From positions 172,001 through 236,000 of the forward strand of contig JADANN010000365.1 in the NCBI GenBank assembly GCA_018806985.1: 64,000 bases of DNA. The letters run 5' to 3'. The notes below the pieces were generated by a model, which saw only the letters and a program-made list of their open reading frames with translations, was not told where the DNA came from and did no database searches. This stretch comes from Angiostrongylus vasorum (Eukaryota; Nematoda; Chromadorea; Rhabditida; Metastrongylidae). The position numbers and the translations under genes were made by a program. Position 1 is the first letter of the stretch; each line of letters begins with the position of its first letter. Shown piece after piece: positions 14,701 to 25,800 of the stretch.

Positions 14701-16898
14701 AATAACTTGACGCAAGCTTTTGTTCAAATTATGTTCTGGATACAAAGGGATATGGATAGAAACACATGATAACATCCTCACGCACATACAGAGTGTGATG
14801 GCTTATACGATGATAGAAATGTAGGCAAAACAGTTAGTTATTAACTCGATGTTTCTCTTCAATAAGCAGACACGAGGTTGTTATTATAGATTTATTAGGA
14901 TACAATAGCTGACGTTTCGGCTGTTTCGCCTTTTTCAGAGCCGTTTATTTGTTGTAAGTAGTTGTTAGTTCGATTGACTGCTTGCCTTCTGTGACTATGC
15001 CACGCGGTATTTTTCGAGTGATGTCGCAGAACGCAGTTTCAGGCTTCTGTTATAACCGTTTATGTAAAATAACTGCAGTACAATATTAGCGGTGTAACGA
15101 TACACAAAAGGGTTAACGAAACAAGCGTCAGTAGCAAGAAGGAGACTGTAAGCGCCCTGCTAGAGAGAACTGGTAAGCAGCTGCGGTGAGGATTGTGGAA
15201 AGAACTAAATCGAGTGTTGACGGAGCAGCTTAAATTCGTCCTAAAATATGCGGAGTTTGGCTAGGGTAGTTGAAAATACAGCATGCGGAGATAGGTTGAA
15301 GCGACAGTTTGAAGAGGTGTTAACTTCTTCTTAGGCAGTCTCATCTGAAGCGGCTAATTCAATAGACAATACCGGTAGCTGCGAACGCCTTCATGAAAAA
15401 AAAACTAGCATGTGGGAAGCTCTAAGAAAGTTTTTACTAAGGATTTCGCCGTTTGGAAATAACCAAGCAGTGCGAGTCAAATACATGTTCGATGAAGATT
15501 AGTCGGTAGGGAAATAATGTAGAGATAGAGAATATTCAATATCTATTGAGAATGTTCTCTGTAGGTGTGATTATGTCTATGAACACATTTAAAGCGTAGG
15601 TCATTCAGGAGACAGTAAATCTCTTGAATCTACACACGTTTCGTATCAAACACTTAGATGTGTTTGGCCCTGTTTTAACCTCTTCACGACCTCGTATCAT
15701 TGATGCGAGGCAGGCCCATCAGACGGCGTGTCATATACGGTCCGACACTTACAGCAATGTGCACAGTGAAACCAATGCGCATGGTCGTGAAAGGGTTCGA
15801 TGCAGCATCTGAACAGGTATCCATAGTGTCACGTTACTAGAGGGTTCGAAAACTTCGGAATTTTATGAAATTTTTACTTACCATGACTTTCGCATATCCA
15901 GTATGTGGGCATCAACAATGCTTGTTTTCATTAGCGATGAAGTAGTTATGAAATATAGGCGAAAGCTAAGAAATCTGTAAGTTGATGAAGTCACTACACC
16001 ATGGAGTGCGCATCTCAACCTTTAGCATTGTCTTGAGGGTTGCAGAACTGAAAATTAGCTACTTCTATAACACGATTCTACTTATTGGCTTGGTTTAGGT
16101 TTTGTGAAACTCCTCTATTTTCCAGGTCAATTGATGAAGAACGATCCTTGGGTTCCGTCTACTGGGACAACAGTGGTGACTGCAAGTGCAAATGTAGCTG
16201 TATCACAAGCCATTCCTGCGGATCCATTTTCTGCATGGGAACAGCAACTGGAACAGACTAATAATTCAGATGTGATCACTTTTATTTATAATGTGGTGAC
16301 GTTTTTTTTTAAATCAGCAATGCTTGCTCCCATTAGCGGTGAAGTAGTCATTAGCCAGATATGTTTCCGTTTTTACGTTCTTTTTTAACTACTTCTTTGT
16401 AGGTTGCTTCTTCTTCCACTCCTGTCAGCAGTTCGTCCACGACAACGGCTGCTCGAAAAACACCGGAAAACTTCTTAGGAGAAAATAGTAATCTTGTCAA
16501 TTTGGACAATCTTCTTGGTGTATCTTCCACAACGAATTCGAATTGTGAGTATCATTGTCTCGTTATTCTTTTAAATGACTTTTTAAAGATATCGCGCTAC
16601 AGTTGTTCGTCGTTTTATCTTTAAAGTTCATGTACTTAGAGGCTTTATAATTAATCGATCACACTTTTCCTCATACACTAAATCCCTATGTCTAGGTGTG
16701 AATCCTTTCCTTCTTGGCTCATCTTCTACGGCTAATCCATTTGCTTCCCAACAGCGAAAATCGCCGACTTTGAACGAGATGCGAGCGGCTCAAGCTTCTG
16801 TAGTTCCACCAGTTCCTCAAATTGGTCCCAGAGTTGGCACACTCCCAGCTCCAGTTCACACAACAAATGGTCCCAACCCATTTGTTAGTCAGTTTTAA
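5732..16898 (+). CDS. epn-1: Epsin, clathrin-mediated endocytosis adaptor (complete, 11 exons)
   Basis: Exons: 5732-5817, 5884-5950, 6055-6174, 7085-7340, 8484-8617, 9075-9197, 9813-9933, 10331-10375, 16126-16271, 16403-16544, 16696-16898. All junctions are GT-AG and the phases agree, giving 480 residues, close to the usual epsin length. Residues 1 to about 150 are the ENTH domain, starting MSISTIRRQVKNVAYNFSDA, which in the family binds PtdIns(4,5)P2 and bends membrane. Two ubiquitin-interacting motifs follow (about 190-205, EEEMQLQIAIALSKEE, and about 216-233). AP-2-binding DPW/DPF motifs lie at 282-284, 324-326 and 350-352, a clathrin box LVNLD at 397-401, and EH-domain-binding NPF motifs at 416-418, 427-429 and 474-476. 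The known family role is recruiting ubiquitinated cargo into clathrin pits at the plasma membrane. Introns 3, 4 and 8 are filled with repeats; intron 8 is about 5.7 kb. Exon 7 could also stop at 9914, but only the 9933 donor keeps frame with exon 8. Confidence 0.95.
6340..6730 (-). repeat. Interspersed repeat family A, copy 2, in epsin intron 3
   Basis: This is an inverted full-length copy of the 380-bp family. It begins with 'ccaacggtttaccgcctcat' and ends with 'aagtatccaaataagtaag'. It sits inside epsin intron 3, antisense to the gene, and does not touch splice sites. Confidence 0.75.
7551..7934 (+). repeat. Interspersed repeat family A, copy 3, in epsin intron 4
   Basis: Full-length copy in the sense orientation of the gene, from 'acttgcatacctgggcggcc' to 'gaggcggtaaaccgttggga'. 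Confidence 0.75.
11843..12062 (-). repeat. tRNA-headed SINE-like repeat, family B, in epsin intron 8
   Basis: Read on the minus strand, the head has an A-box-like 'gcgtgtgacgcagtcg' and a B-box/T-arm-like 'gggatcgactccc', then a body ending 'catccaatcacctcc'. It matches the copies at 19914 and 28076. The final segment around 'gggattgatcaacgc' is missing. Confidence 0.65.
12155..12508 (+). repeat. Interspersed repeat family A, copy 4, in epsin intron 8
   Basis: Near full length with the hairpin region retained. The 3' end is more diverged ('cattcagaagcacctgtga' replaces the usual end). Confidence 0.7.
12752..13133 (+). repeat. Interspersed repeat family A, copy 5, in epsin intron 8
   Basis: Full-length direct copy about 250 bp downstream of copy 4, starting 'ggatacttggacggcctgtc' and ending near 'cacgatgaggctttaaagc'. 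Confidence 0.75.
13848..13903 (+). other. Possible alternative (poison) exon in epsin intron 8
   Basis: A strong acceptor 'ttctgttttccag' and a 'cag|gtgaaa' donor flank 56 bases. Entered from exon 8 (phase 1), the 56 bases are fully open (DTLLLASHRLGPIHSMNYQ). Joining exon 9 would then shift frame and stop after two codons. It could be a regulated truncating cassette or a chance cryptic exon. There is no independent support. Confidence 0.2.
14858..14945 (-). mobile_element. Solo Penelope-like element terminus in epsin intron 8
   Basis: The stretch from 'aataagcagacacgag' through 'acaatagctgacgtttcgg' matches the 3' end of the PLE copy at 40955-42095. No coding part of the element adjoins it, so it is a solo terminus or a 5'-truncated insertion. 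Confidence 0.6.
14904..14944 (-). ncRNA. Hammerhead-ribozyme-like motif, core mutated
   Basis: On the minus strand: stem I 'cggct'/'agct', a core reading CTGAAAA, stem II GGC/GCC, then GAAAC and GTC. The core position that must be G is A here, so this copy is predicted inactive. Confidence 0.35.
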
Positions 16899-16948
16899 GT
16901 AGAATTACCACAGTTTTAAAGTTTTAAGTAGAATTACCACAGTTTTAA
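16891..16948 (+). repeat. 29-bp tandem duplication spanning the epsin stop codon
   Basis: Two perfect 29-bp units lie at 16891-16919 and 16920-16948. Unit 1 holds the last two codons and the stop of epsin, so the same bases are repeated at once in the 3' UTR. Confidence 0.9.
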
Positions 16949-16997
16949 TATTTTATCTGTCTGCTTGCTGTTGATCTTTTTTGGGCCATCTCTGTCA

Positions 16998-17001
16998 CAT
17001 A

Positions 17002-17055
<54 letters not shown>

Positions 17056-17070
17056 TATATATAGATATGT
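16998..17070. repeat. (AT)n microsatellite
   Basis: A long uninterrupted AT run at about 17008-17052 with flanking degenerate ATATG units. Confidence 0.9.
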
Positions 17071-18714
17071 ATATTTGTGCTTCACATAGTCCAATTATGT
17101 TCACAATTCAGCACGTTTTCTCACGTTTCATTGTGATATCCAGTTTTCTCTTCTTTTATTTTGACAGCGTAAAAATTCGTTTGTTAAGTTCTTGGAGATG
17201 TTTTTGAAAGCTTCGAAATTCTTGAAATGTCTCATTTTTATTTCGTACTCATTCATTCAATATTTCCACCGTCTTGTTTTACGAAGCGCTAGAGATTTGT
17301 TATTATTACTATGCATCTTTTTTTTTCTAATATGTGCCACTTACTCTAAATCGGGAGGAAGTCATTGCAATGCCTCATGTTGAAATCTCTTCGTAGAATC
17401 AGAATGGGAATGTGTCAGATCGTAAGTGCGGCTCCCAGTGTTCTACCGCCAGGTTTCATCCAATGGTTTGTGTTCGAAGTATTTATAGGGCGAAAGTGAA
17501 AAAGGTGAATATCTGTTTTTTTTTTCCTCGCCATTATTGCCATCGTGGAATAGTAGCAAATACAATTTAATAGCACCTGTAGAAATACGCACATGATTCA
17601 TTGAAATAACAAGAGTAAGGATGTGTTAGTGGTAAGCGCTGGCTGCTGAACAACGTAACTTTGAATGCCATCTAAGTGTCCTTTATCCTTTTGTGAGCAC
17701 CACTATACATATGAACTTGTGTCTGGTATCATTTTTATATAGAAGAACAGGTAAAGGATTGGTGATCGTAGACTGCAAGATGCGAATAGAAGATAACGGT
17801 GTCGTTCTATTAGCAAGTATGAACACGTATTATTTAGTTCTTTGACGTGGAACAGTTTATGAAAAAGTCGCATATTAGACATGTAACTGTCTTAACTGAT
17901 ATGGTGCTAATGTTTTTGGCCGTGTAGGATAGTGTTGGAAGAACGAATGAGTGCTAGTTTGGATAACAGGAGAAGGCTATTAATGTCTTTGAAATTGTGA
18001 GATGGGAGTTGCTTTGCATTAGAAACAGCACTTTATACTAGTCCATCGGCGCAATAGCTAAGGAGTGTTCGTGAAGCGTATGAAGACGGACTAGCCTGCT
18101 GTTATAAATTTTATCTGACGAAAATATCCTTGCTTGGTCTGCATCCTAAATCTAAATGGGAGAGGATGATTTTACACATTAGAAGCGGTCTTTACGTTTC
18201 TTTTCCACTCGATTATGCTTTCTATATTCTACGTGCTGAATATCCGTCTACATATCTTTCTGCTTTTTTTCGTGCATTTCTATTTGAGTCTAACGGAGTT
18301 AAGAGCTTGTGGCATTTCCAGTGACACTGTATTGATTCAAATCATTAAGCTCGTACCCGCTCTCCTTCCTCGAAATATCTTAATAAATGCTTCACCAGTA
18401 ACAGTCTCTAAACAAGTAACGCATAGATGCACTGATTTCAAAACGTGCGTGGATGGCGCATAGAGTAGGTGGATTTCAATTCACTTCGTCTTAAGTGTTT
18501 TATTTTGATGCGTTCTTTTCCATCGTGTTTTTCCTATCCAGTCGGTAGCTTACTGTATCAGGCGTGAGCCATGACGATATTTCCTCAAACAAATTTTATA
18601 GGTTAGGATTTCAGTTCTCAAAACAGTGATTTCGACAAATTTACTTCTACGAATTCATACTCAGAAGTACGCAACACAGAAAGCTTGAAACATTCATGAG
18701 ATATGGGACCAAGT
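17071..18714. other. Intergenic, no gene seen
   Basis: AT-rich DNA with only short stop-interrupted frames. Nothing is recognisable on either strand. Confidence 0.5.
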
Positions 18715-19370
18715 AATTGTTAACGAGCGCACAGTGCAATATTCGTCTGAAAAATTTCATCGTAACTGATTCGGCCTTGAAGATTAAGCGCTTCATAAAC
18801 GTCATCCTGCTACTCATAAATGACGTTGGCGCTTTTTCTGCGCAACTAGAACGATTAGTTTCGCGATGGCACTGTGATGGGCGACGAGAACTGGATCCTC
18901 TATGATAATCGGCAACGATCGGCTTGGCTACTGGATTGCAATGAAGCTCCGCAACATTCTCAGAGGTAAATTGGTACTAATGGAGGGTTACATTGACCGT
19001 TTGGTGGTTTGGTGCTGGTTTAATCGTTCACAGCTTGTTAAATTCCCCAGAAAGACCACCGCGAAATATGTCCGGCAAGTGAAGAAATGCACCAGAGAAA
19101 AGTCGGTTTTGGTCAATAGAAGGGAACTAATCATTCTCCACGATAACGCAAGGCCACACTACCATCGCTGCAAAGGTTGTACGAGACAGGCTACAAAACC
19201 CGACCTAAACTGCCCTCAACGACTTCATTGCCTTCTGAGCTCCAAAATTCGAATGAACTAATAGGAATAAAGTCGTTTTTCGTTGGAAATAATGCTTTCA
19301 TCCCAATGGTTTTTATTTCCATTTATGAAGTTTGTTTTGTGCTAGGATGTGGTGCTTTGAAAATGCAGTT
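18715..19370 (+). pseudogene. Mariner transposase relic
   Basis: Successive frames carry mariner landmarks: ERTVQ and SEKFH (helix-turn-helix part); then GDENWILYDNRQRSAWL at about 18880, corresponding to the family's GDEKWILYDN with its first catalytic Asp; LVNRRELIILHDNARPH at about 19110, with the second Asp; then NDFIA and a KVVFRWK-type C-terminus at about 19215-19285. Several frameshifts and stops separate them. The segment with the third catalytic Asp (PYSPDL region) is deleted between 'ctacaaaacccgacctaaac' and 'aacgacttcattgcc'. It is a dead element. Confidence 0.8.
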
Positions 19371-19913
19371 TGAAATCTGCCATTAATTTCAGAACAGTTT
19401 CGCGACGAAGCTCATAGTTAGATAACTGGCTATAGTTTCTCGACCACTAGAGTATTTCTGGAGTGCAGAGCCGTTTGGTTTATAGAAGAGACTTTGTCCT
19501 ATCATATTAATCGCTTGTATAATTTTTACACAGTCTCCTTTCGAACATGTCTAGAATCAAATCCTTAAAAATGATGAAGAAAGCTATGTTTTTAACATCT
19601 CTAACAAAGGAATGGGAGTTGCAAACATAAACGTTGTTGCATTGTGGAACACAGGTCTGTTATAGTGGACCAAATCTGCTCGTTCATTTGCTATTTCGAA
19701 ACGCGATCCTTGACGCAGTGAAATTGAAGGAATGTTTGCCGTGAGCTTCACCGAATCAGTATTTCACTGCAGTAACATCGCAATGAACACTTTTCCTAAT
19801 AGACAACGGCTTGCAGATTCCATTGCTTTTGTTGTAATGAATGGAATTCACTATAAGCTGGGATATGTTGATTCAAATTTGAAACGGGGATTATTTCCGT
19901 ATCTCATGATTCT
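19371..19913. other. Intergenic, no gene seen
   Basis: No supported feature on either strand. Confidence 0.5.
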
Positions 19914-20192
19914 TGTGGCGCGTGTGGCGCAGTGGTTGGAGGCGCCATGGTGACACACACGTGGAATCGGTTCCGCGCCCATGGCTCAACAAACCTTCCA
20001 TCCCTCCGGTGTCGGCAAATTCGTACCAGACTTGTCTAGGAGGATAGCAGCACTGGCTCGATGCATCGGTAGGCCACCGCGAGTCATTGTAAAGGCCAGA
20101 TGTGCATTCAATCACCTCCAGCGATACTTAATGAAGTCGAATGGATGGCACATCCCTCAGGGATTGATCAACGCCGAGAGCTTTAGAGCCTC
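19914..20192 (+). repeat. tRNA-headed SINE-like repeat, family B, best copy
   Basis: The head 'gtgtggcgcagtggttggag' fits a tRNA A box and 'ggaatcggttccgcgccc' fits a B box. It is followed by a body of about 200 bp ending 'gggattgatcaacgccgaga'. It is the most complete of four copies. RNA polymerase III transcription is inferred, not seen. Confidence 0.7.
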
Positions 20193-21438
20193 AGCTTCAT
20201 GATTCTTGTAGAGGTCGTGTCTTCACGTAATGGTTAAATCTGAACTCGGCGACGTCTCACTCATATTATAACCCATGTGTTCCAGAATATGCAAACTACG
20301 AAGCAGTACTAATTATGTTTTCTTCTGGTCTAATCAATCTCAGAATAAAAGGGCTGTACTTTGTTACTGGAGAACAAAGAATTTAGAGAATACAATGAAG
20401 CTGAAGGAGAATCTGAAGGTGAAGGGTATGAACCTACAATGATAAATAAACTGCATATTAAAAATAAATGTACTTTTTGCGCTAGGTTTTTTTTGCTATG
20501 GTTCCGTTTTTTAATAATACCTAAACTATTAATAAATCCATTAATTAGGCAACATAGTGTACTGATGCAGAATTTGAAGGAGGTAGCTTTAAATTATCAT
20601 CAATAGTTCATGTCATCGAATGCTTTTGTTTTTTCCTAGTTCGCTTCTCTGTATTTTGTATCTTTCTAGACGCCTAACTTTATCTCATTTTCTGCATCCG
20701 TTGTGTGCTTCTTAGAAATATGTTTGGAATCTGACCATAAATGTGTTATAACGAATGAATTTAAATGTTGCTTAACCAATGAGCGCTCGAGGAATGATAA
20801 AACAGGTAGCAAATTAACGCTAATCTCATGAGTAGAATGTGTGGAACATTGAATATCATATCAGTGTCGTGCTGTGGATCTAATCTTGGTATCCACACCT
20901 TGATTGAAATAGTCACTTGTGAAAACGACATTTGGGAATAGCCGAAGCGTGAAACCATTTATTATGATTGTGTAGGTTATCTCGCATGGGTACCGTAATA
21001 ATGCATTTAGAAAAAGATTGCAATGGGAAAAAAAACGGAAGGAGTCAAGCATTGAAAAGTTTGGTAGATTATGTCTAGTGGCCGTAGGCATGAATATCTC
21101 TCATGAAATGGAGGTGGGTCTTAGTTAATCACAACATAAGGTATTAGTCGTACCCATTACTCAGCGCTTGTTACATACACTACGGTGATAGACGTTCAAG
21201 CTTTGCCACTAGGTTACACCTATCATTTCTAAAAGATGAGTAAGAGGTGAGTTAGTTTTAAACTATAATCTAGGTAAACGTTGCTTCTTAATTATGAAGA
21301 GGGCTTCTGCTCATCTTATCGTCTTCTCACTTCCCTAATGGTGTCCTTTCGTATTGTGATTAAACCCGCCTCATTTTTGAGAGTGTTCATAGTTACAGCT
21401 GTTTGTACCATGGTTCCTTGGATTGTGTAATTTCCTTT
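20193..21438. other. Intergenic, no supported gene
   Basis: An acidic frame at 20390-20450 (EYNEAEGESEGEGYEP) has an acceptor-like 'tttag' before it, but no domain or partner exon was found. Confidence 0.4.
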
Positions 21439-21643
21439 TCATACAGGATAGTCCGGTTGTGTGGCGAGACAAATTTCTGTGATAGCATTGATAGCTGCAG
21501 CTGGAGTCGCCTGTGTGGGCATGGTAATGTTGATCTCATCCTTTTCCTTACGGAACATGCTAATGTAATGTGCCCAGAATTCTGCTGGTCGACGATTCAC
21601 GTTCCTCAGTTCTTTTTTCTTTCTGCATTGTCCGACGAAAGAC
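21439..21643 (-). CDS. Possible terminal coding exon of an unidentified minus-strand transcript
   Basis: An acceptor 'tatttgtttag' precedes an open frame with balanced amino-acid composition (includes FWAHYISMFRKEKDEI and ends TQPDYPV*). It lies about 1.2 kb downstream of the last GPCR exon on the same strand, so it could be an alternative 3' exon of that gene or belong to another gene. In the phase that would follow a donor at the GPCR TM7 exon, a different frame is used. I do not recognise the family. Confidence 0.25.
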
Positions 21644-21719
21644 CTAAACAAATATGCTATTATTGAATCTTCTTCTGGATATATTCGACTTTTCAGCAGC
21701 ATCTGTGATTTGAGCAAAT

Positions 21720-22805
21720 TCCTGAAGTGTTATTCGACCGGTTTTATTTCTTATTCTGATTAGATATTGGAATCACTTTATTATTTAAGAAAAACTTCCC
21801 GGTACCCAGGCCTAAATCACTGACGTATTCAAGGCGCCATTTTTTTATCCTTGGTACTACCTTACTTTTCATTTCTTTCTATTTGTCTCACACCCTCTCT
21901 GTTCCTGTCTTCCTCTGCCTTCTGCCACCGTTTCTCGCGCCTCTGTCATCATATTTCAACGGTGCTTTACCTCTTTTAATTAATTCTTCATCCCCTTCTT
22001 GATAAGGTAACTTCATGGTTTCATTTTAGCGGTTTCAATTAAAGGAGGGTCGTGATCGGGTGGCGCATATCGGTTAACTGTCCCTCAAAAGCGGCTACAT
22101 GCTTGTTTAATGAACAGAGAGAGCAACAGGATGGGTTCACGTCTCTGTTAGGCTGGGCTTGTGACTCGTAGATTGTCGAGAATATATACGGACTTGTTAC
22201 ATCCCACAGATAAATTCAATCGAAACTAGGAATCGATGGCCCTTCTAGGAAACTAGTCTAATTCATCTCGATGCTAAGCTTACTCGCAAATTCGTTGCAC
22301 TTCTAGAACACTATTTGGTATAGTACTTGCCGGTGTGTTCTAATTGCATGTGATAACCAGCTGTTGGTGAGGAAGTCTCATCAACACGATTCTTATGAAT
22401 GGTTGGAATAATGCCGACCAGAAGTTTCACTAATGTTGGAGAACACGTACAACTACTTTTGGCCCCACGCTCTTTTGAGTTCGTACTAATTTTGACGACT
22501 GTGCGTTACAAAAGGTGGATAGAAGTGCAACGTCGTTTTACGAGCCATTTAAAATGAATTCTTCATTTCTTTTGTTTTATGCAACGAATCAAAGGACTCG
22601 AAATTCAGATCTAACTTGATTATTAAAATTTAGTGATCTCACTGTACAAGCAGTTACATCAAACGTCACTTAAAATAGACATGGTTTTTAGGATGAAGAA
22701 CATCCACTGGATAGCAGCTACTATTGACCGAATGCCGGTTGTTATGCAATGAACAACGAGTGCAAAGATATGTTCTAATCCTTTTACTGAAATCTGTTTA
22801 ATTTG
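21720..22805. other. Intergenic / 3' flank of the GPCR gene
   Basis: No supported feature. A weak tRNA-like A/B-box pair near 22064 and 22134 was considered and not accepted. Confidence 0.4.
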
Positions 22806-25800
22806 CTATATGGAAAAAACCCACGAACAAAATAAGGACTTAAATGTCTTTCGGAAGCTGCTTGACATGAAGCAGTAGATGCCAAAATTAACTGGATACG
22901 TTGCCTAAAAAGCAGATCTCGTTTCTTCAGAAACGTTGCATGGATACTGAACTCTTGGCCAGCAAACGTTTGCACAAGTTTGCGTACAAACAGGATTTTT
23001 CTGTGTCGTATAGTTTAGTACTATTTCTCTCGTTAAAATTGTTCACTAACAACCTGAATAATATTGTTTGCCGTTTGTTTAGGAGTCTTAGGGGAGAGCT
23101 AGGAAAGGACGCGCATTCGATAACTTCTATCTGTACTCGTCTTCTTTTCACGAATCTCTCTTACTAAGGTTTCCATAGCTCTATTAGTCGCAAGCGTAAG
23201 TCACGCACGATGAGGTGACGTTGGATTTGGTGATAACGCGGACTAAAAGAGATCTTGTGTTTGCCCTGAGACACACGTGGATTACAGGACTGCACTAACC
23301 GCTGTTGCTGCGCACATTTACACGTATGCGTGTGTGTAACCATATGCTTACATGTATGCGATAGTGTACCTATGTACATGCGGATTATATCATATCATTT
23401 TGCCAATTATATCATGTCAATTTTACTAAAAGCCCATAAACAGATGACTTGTAAGGATATAGGATGTTAGAAGTTCCTCTCAGACGAGTCTTCACTAAAA
23501 TCTTTGTCTACTCCGACAAAACTCGGCGAGTAGTCTAAACCGCCAAGCTGGAGAAAAATAGGCTTGGCTTTTAACAAAATCGGTAAAAATACCGTCAAAA
23601 GAATAATAATGAGTGAAAAATTAATCGTTCCTATGACCCAAGCTCCCATACTCCAGCGTTAGAAAGGACGAGTACAGAAATGCTGCTACAATTTCAGGCC
23701 CATTTCATGTGTCTGTATCTCAAGCTGGTGATGTTATGCTTGATATTATTAGCCTTTATCATCAAGTCCTCATATGAAGCTTCGGATTTCATTGCGCTCG
23801 CATGTTGTAGGTACAGGTCATCATCACAGTCCTATATGAGTGGTCCAGAATGGCCCCGATATTTAACCAGCATCGTCGCAGTCGTCATACAATCAATCCC
23901 ATGCTACTATACCGGGGCTTGAGTTAGAACGATGAAGCTCTTTACTTTTATTGACTTTGGCTAATGGCAAGATGGCCAAGCTGTAGCGTAGAAGGTGCAC
24001 AGCTTTTTCGCCTTTCTCAGAGTCTCCGAAAGCAAATTTGAGTTTGAGTGGAATTCACTCCTGCGGTTCTCTCCCTCTCCATCCTAACAAAAATTCACAA
24101 TGGCGACAATTGGGAAAATTCTTTATGGATTTCGAAAAATTCCGTATAGAAAAACTTTGGATGTTACATTATTGGTAAAGGAGGAAAAAACTCCTCGATT
24201 TCACCTTCACCCTTCATGACCGAAGTTCATTTATAGTAAATCAAAATTCCAGGGTCTTCCCATCGTTGGACCTGTTAGTCTCAGAACAAAGATTGGAGCA
24301 AAGTAATAGGCTACGTCGTAGAGAATTGAGGTGTTTGCCGCAGCTATTTTCTCAACGTTCTACATAGAAGCCGATGCCGAGAAAACGTCATTTGTTGTGA
24401 ATGAATAACTCCAGTAATAACAACCTTGAATTTGCTCATCAAAAGAAAGGAGTGAATTATTAATCAATGTCGTCAAATTTGAAAGGAACGCGGTCCTGGG
24501 ATTGCAAAGCCGTTCATGATTTCGTCAGTCACATGACTAAGATAGCTTCTCGCGATGCAGGGGCACCAAGGCTGAGATAGCAATTCGCAGTTGATTAAGC
24601 CTACATCGTCTAGTTGAGATGTGATTAAACTAGAATGTTAGAGAAGCTGCTACCCATCAGCATCACACTGATTCGGCTATCCACACATTTAACTGTCAAA
24701 ATACGAGGTTCCAAACTAATGAAATGCCAGTAGGATCTTTTTTTTTAAAACGTGGACGGAGACATGCGTAACATCGAAAAGGAAACTCTGATAGCCACGA
24801 CGTTGCTGTGCACTATATAAGGACGTTCTTAAGAATAGTGTTGCAATTTCACTGCCAAAATTTCACCATTATTCAGCGGAATTACCGTTAACTTAAAGAG
24901 AAGGTCTCGAAAAAGACTATACCATCTTATTAAAGTTATTTGCGAGCACTCAATGAGAAAACCGGGGAGGGATAAACGATTGGAGAGAAAGTCGATGGCA
25001 TAGTGAGAAAATCGGTCTGGCAAACTTGAAGGAGAATCGAAAAATTAAGATTAATGGGATTAAACCTACAAAAGAGTTTAGCTGAGTTCCAATGTTGATT
25101 GTTTATTAGTGTGTTTATATATGTTTTTCTTTCTGTAAAAGCATGAAGAATTTATAAGAGCATCGAGCATGTTTTGAAAAGCACAATGAACTAGCTACTC
25201 CATGGTCACATTTCCAAACCTACGACTTTTCTTTCTCTAGCTTACGATATGGAAGCTTCGCCGTTACGTAAGCAGGACTGATATTCATCGTTTTCGAAAG
25301 TGCTAAGTAAGGCTGATGTGAGGAGTGTTCATAGTATCCACGTAAGAGAGGAGTGATCTGGTTTACCGCGACAACGACCACGACTTAGTGACTCTGTCGC
25401 AGTCGCCAAAGATGTTGAAAATTACATAGGCCCCATACACCACGCCTGTTAACGACAGACGGTGGAAAGAAGTAGTTAACGACTAGATTCCTTGTGATTT
25501 CAAGTGTACGATGGGAGGGTCACGGACCCGATGGTCAGGTTTCTTTACAAGAAATATAGGAGAAAAAATTTGATACTTTTCCGGTTCCTTGAGAGAACAA
25601 AACCTGAGGGGCCATTCTCACAAGCTATGATCAGAAATTGGTTTTACTGGTGCTAGCTCGAGTCGCTTGAAGATCAAGGAGAGACCGTAGGGTAGAAGTG
25701 GTATGTGATTGCTTTTATTTGTTGAATGGAAGGTTTCTTTGGAAAGTGATGTTGTAGAAAGCAGTTCTTCGCAACCTTTCCTATTGTTAAAAATATTTTT

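Noticed and set aside
20390..20450. Acidic last exon (EYNEAEGESEGEGYEP)
   Set aside because: Low-complexity, with no partner exon and no family.
22050..22200. Another SINE head (tggcgcatatcgg / gggttcacgtctc)
   Set aside because: Box spacing is too wide, the B box is imperfect and no second copy was found in the window.
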